Under the pieces are notes generated by a model. The model made no database searches. It saw only the letters and a program-made list of their open reading frames with translations, and was not told where the DNA came from. A DNA stretch of 64,000 nucleotides from contig NZ_QEYO01000011.1 of NCBI RefSeq assembly GCF_023718305.1, forward strand, positions 92,653-156,652. The letters run 5' to 3'. Origin of the DNA: Gramella sp. AN32 (GTDB lineage Bacteria > Bacteroidota > Bacteroidia > Flavobacteriales > Flavobacteriaceae). Shown here one piece after another: positions 63,186 to 64,000 of the stretch; within the stretch, counting starts at the first letter, position 1, and each line of letters opens with the position of its first letter. The translations under genes and the position numbers were made by a program.

Positions 63186-63947
63186 TTACCTGCCCATCCA
63201 ACCTCCATCTACGGTGAGGATCGCGCCACTCATATAGTCACTGGCATTAGAAGCCAGAAAAATAATGGGACCTTTAAAATCTTTGGGCTCACCCCACCGG
63301 TCCGCAGGGATCCTTGCAAGTATAGCCTCACTTCGCTCTTCATTGTCTCTTAAGGCCTGGGTATTATCGGTTGCTATATAGCCGGGTGCGATGGCATTTA
63401 CCTGTACGCCTTTGGAAGCCCACTCGTTGGACAAAGCCATAGTTAATTGCCCAATGGCTCCTTTTGAAGCGGCATAGCCCGGCACCGTAATTCCTCCCTG
63501 AAAAGTTAAAAGAGAGGCGGTAAAGATCACTTTTCCACTCCCTCTTTTTATCATTTCCTTGCCGAGCTCCCTTGAAAGGATAAATTGGGCGTTTTGGTTT
63601 ACTTCAATAACTTTGTCCCAGTATTCATCGGGATGTTCCGCGGCGGGTTTGCGCATAATCGTCCCGGCATTATTTACCAGGATATCAATCTGCGGATTCT
63701 CTGATTTCAGCTTGTCAATAAATGCATACAGGGACTTCCTATCTGAAAAATCACATTGATAGCCTTTGAAATTTCTTCCTTTAGCCTGAACGGCTTTTTC
63801 GATTTCCGAACCTTTGGTTTCCAGGCTGGCTGAAACGCCAAGGATATCGGCACCGGCTTCGGCCAAAGCTTCAGCCATGGCAAAACCAATTCCGCGTTTA
63901 CAACCGGTTACTAAAGCTGTTTTTCCTTCTAATTTAAATAAGTCCAT
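63186..63947 (-). CDS. kduD: 2-dehydro-3-deoxy-D-gluconate 5-dehydrogenase (SDR family)
   Basis: This 253-aa protein is a classical short-chain dehydrogenase. The cofactor-binding TGxxxGIG motif (TGCKRGIG) is at residues 14-21, an NNAG motif lies near residue 90, and the catalytic Y-x-x-x-K (YAASK) follows a conserved serine in FTAS. The C-terminus ends in the typical V-D-G-G-W segment. The length matches KduD exactly. KduD reduces 2,5-diketo-3-deoxygluconate to KDG in the cytoplasm, the last step that funnels lyase-derived unsaturated uronates into KDG kinase and aldolase. There is no signal peptide, in contrast to nearly every other protein here. The KduI-like tail upstream supports this substrate over other SDR substrates such as gluconate. 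Confidence 0.88.
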   Translation of the reverse strand: MDLFKLEGKTALVTGCKRGIGFAMAEALAEAGADILGVSASLETKGSEIEKAVQAKGRNFKGYQCDFSDRKSLYAFIDKLKSENPQIDILVNNAGTIMRKPAAEHPDEYWDKVIEVNQNAQFILSRELGKEMIKRGSGKVIFTASLLTFQGGITVPGYAASKGAIGQLTMALSNEWASKGVQVNAIAPGYIATDNTQALRDNEERSEAILARIPADRWGEPKDFKGPIIFLASNASDYMSGAILTVDGGWMGR

Positions 63948-63954
63948 AATTTCT

Positions 63955-64000
63955 TTATTTCAATTCGTCAACTGCTACTTTATCCATATCACCATAATCC
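63955..64000 (-). CDS. kduI: C-terminal end of a KduI-like 5-dehydro-4-deoxy-glucuronate isomerase (partial)
   Basis: Only the last 14 codons and the stop lie in the window; the gene continues beyond the right edge. The tail reads D-Y-G-D-M-D-K-V-A-V-D-E-L-K. It resembles the C-terminus of KduI as I remember it (a D-M-D-x-V-A-V-x-x-L pattern in the E. coli protein). KduI converts the unsaturated uronate released by polysaccharide lyases (5-keto-4-deoxyuronate) to 2,5-diketo-3-deoxygluconate, the substrate of KduD. The next gene, kduD, starts 7 bp downstream, the usual kduI-kduD order. The call rests on a very short match and on that neighbour. Confidence 0.55.
   Translation of the reverse strand, partial: DYGDMDKVAVDELK

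Noticed and set aside
1..64000. CRISPR arrays, tRNA/rRNA genes, insertion sequences
   Set aside because: I saw no regularly spaced repeats, no tRNA-like cloverleaf and no transposase motifs in the stretches examined.

Overview
The window reads as a carbohydrate-degradation locus (polysaccharide utilization locus, PUL) from a marine member of the Bacteroidota, most likely Flavobacteriaceae. The evidence is low G+C DNA, a SusC/SusD pair, many Sec and lipoprotein signal peptides, a type IX secretion C-terminal domain, and dense CAZyme and sulfatase content. No taxonomic marker gene is present, so the genus cannot be read. All convincing genes lie on the minus strand, so transcription runs from high to low coordinates.

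Layout in transcription order. (1) 64000-61794: the tail of a KduI-like isomerase, kduD, and a five-bladed propeller glycosidase, with an inverted repeat and dispersed flavobacterial repeats between them. (2) 61280-49062: a frameshifted esterase, two S1 sulfatases, a ~930-aa heparinase II/III-type lyase, an esterase/beta-helix/PDZ fusion, a GH29 fucosidase and an SGNH esterase that may once have been fused to it. (3) 48805-31472: an iduronate-2-sulfatase-like enzyme, a beta-helix protein with a circularly permuted SGNH domain, two near-identical exported FAD oxidoreductases, a heparinase-like lyase, further beta-helix proteins, two sulfatases, a second GH29, and a decayed second copy of the permuted SGNH enzyme. 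(4) 30949-16704: a giant T9SS-exported multidomain lyase, a SASA esterase, GH30, GH39, a DUF6250-like lipoprotein, GH3 and a nucleoside-hydrolase-like protein. (5) 16648-7553: a sulfatase, the second ~915-aa lyase, a split TlpA-like thioredoxin, an esterase, a GH95 fragment and a double-esterase fusion. (6) 6838-1665: SusC and SusD, followed by a clear terminator. The first 1.6 kb has no convincing gene.

Inferred job: capture and breakdown of a sulfated, O-acylated, fucose- and uronate-containing polysaccharide, such as an algal or invertebrate glucuronofucan or a glycosaminoglycan-like polymer. Six sulfatases and about nine esterase domains would strip substituents. Lyases would cleave at uronates, GH29/GH3/GH30/GH39 would trim the oligosaccharides, SusCD would import them, and KduI/KduD would process the unsaturated uronate. 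No GH88/GH105 and no regulator (HTCS, GntR, ECF sigma) is visible here.

Several genes are broken or truncated: a GH95 fragment, a beta-helix fragment, a decayed SGNH copy, and three single-base frame problems at or next to A-runs. Either the locus is eroding or the assembly has homopolymer errors. The most unusual observation is the circular permutation of the SGNH esterase fold, seen in two independent copies, each near an exported FAD oxidoreductase.
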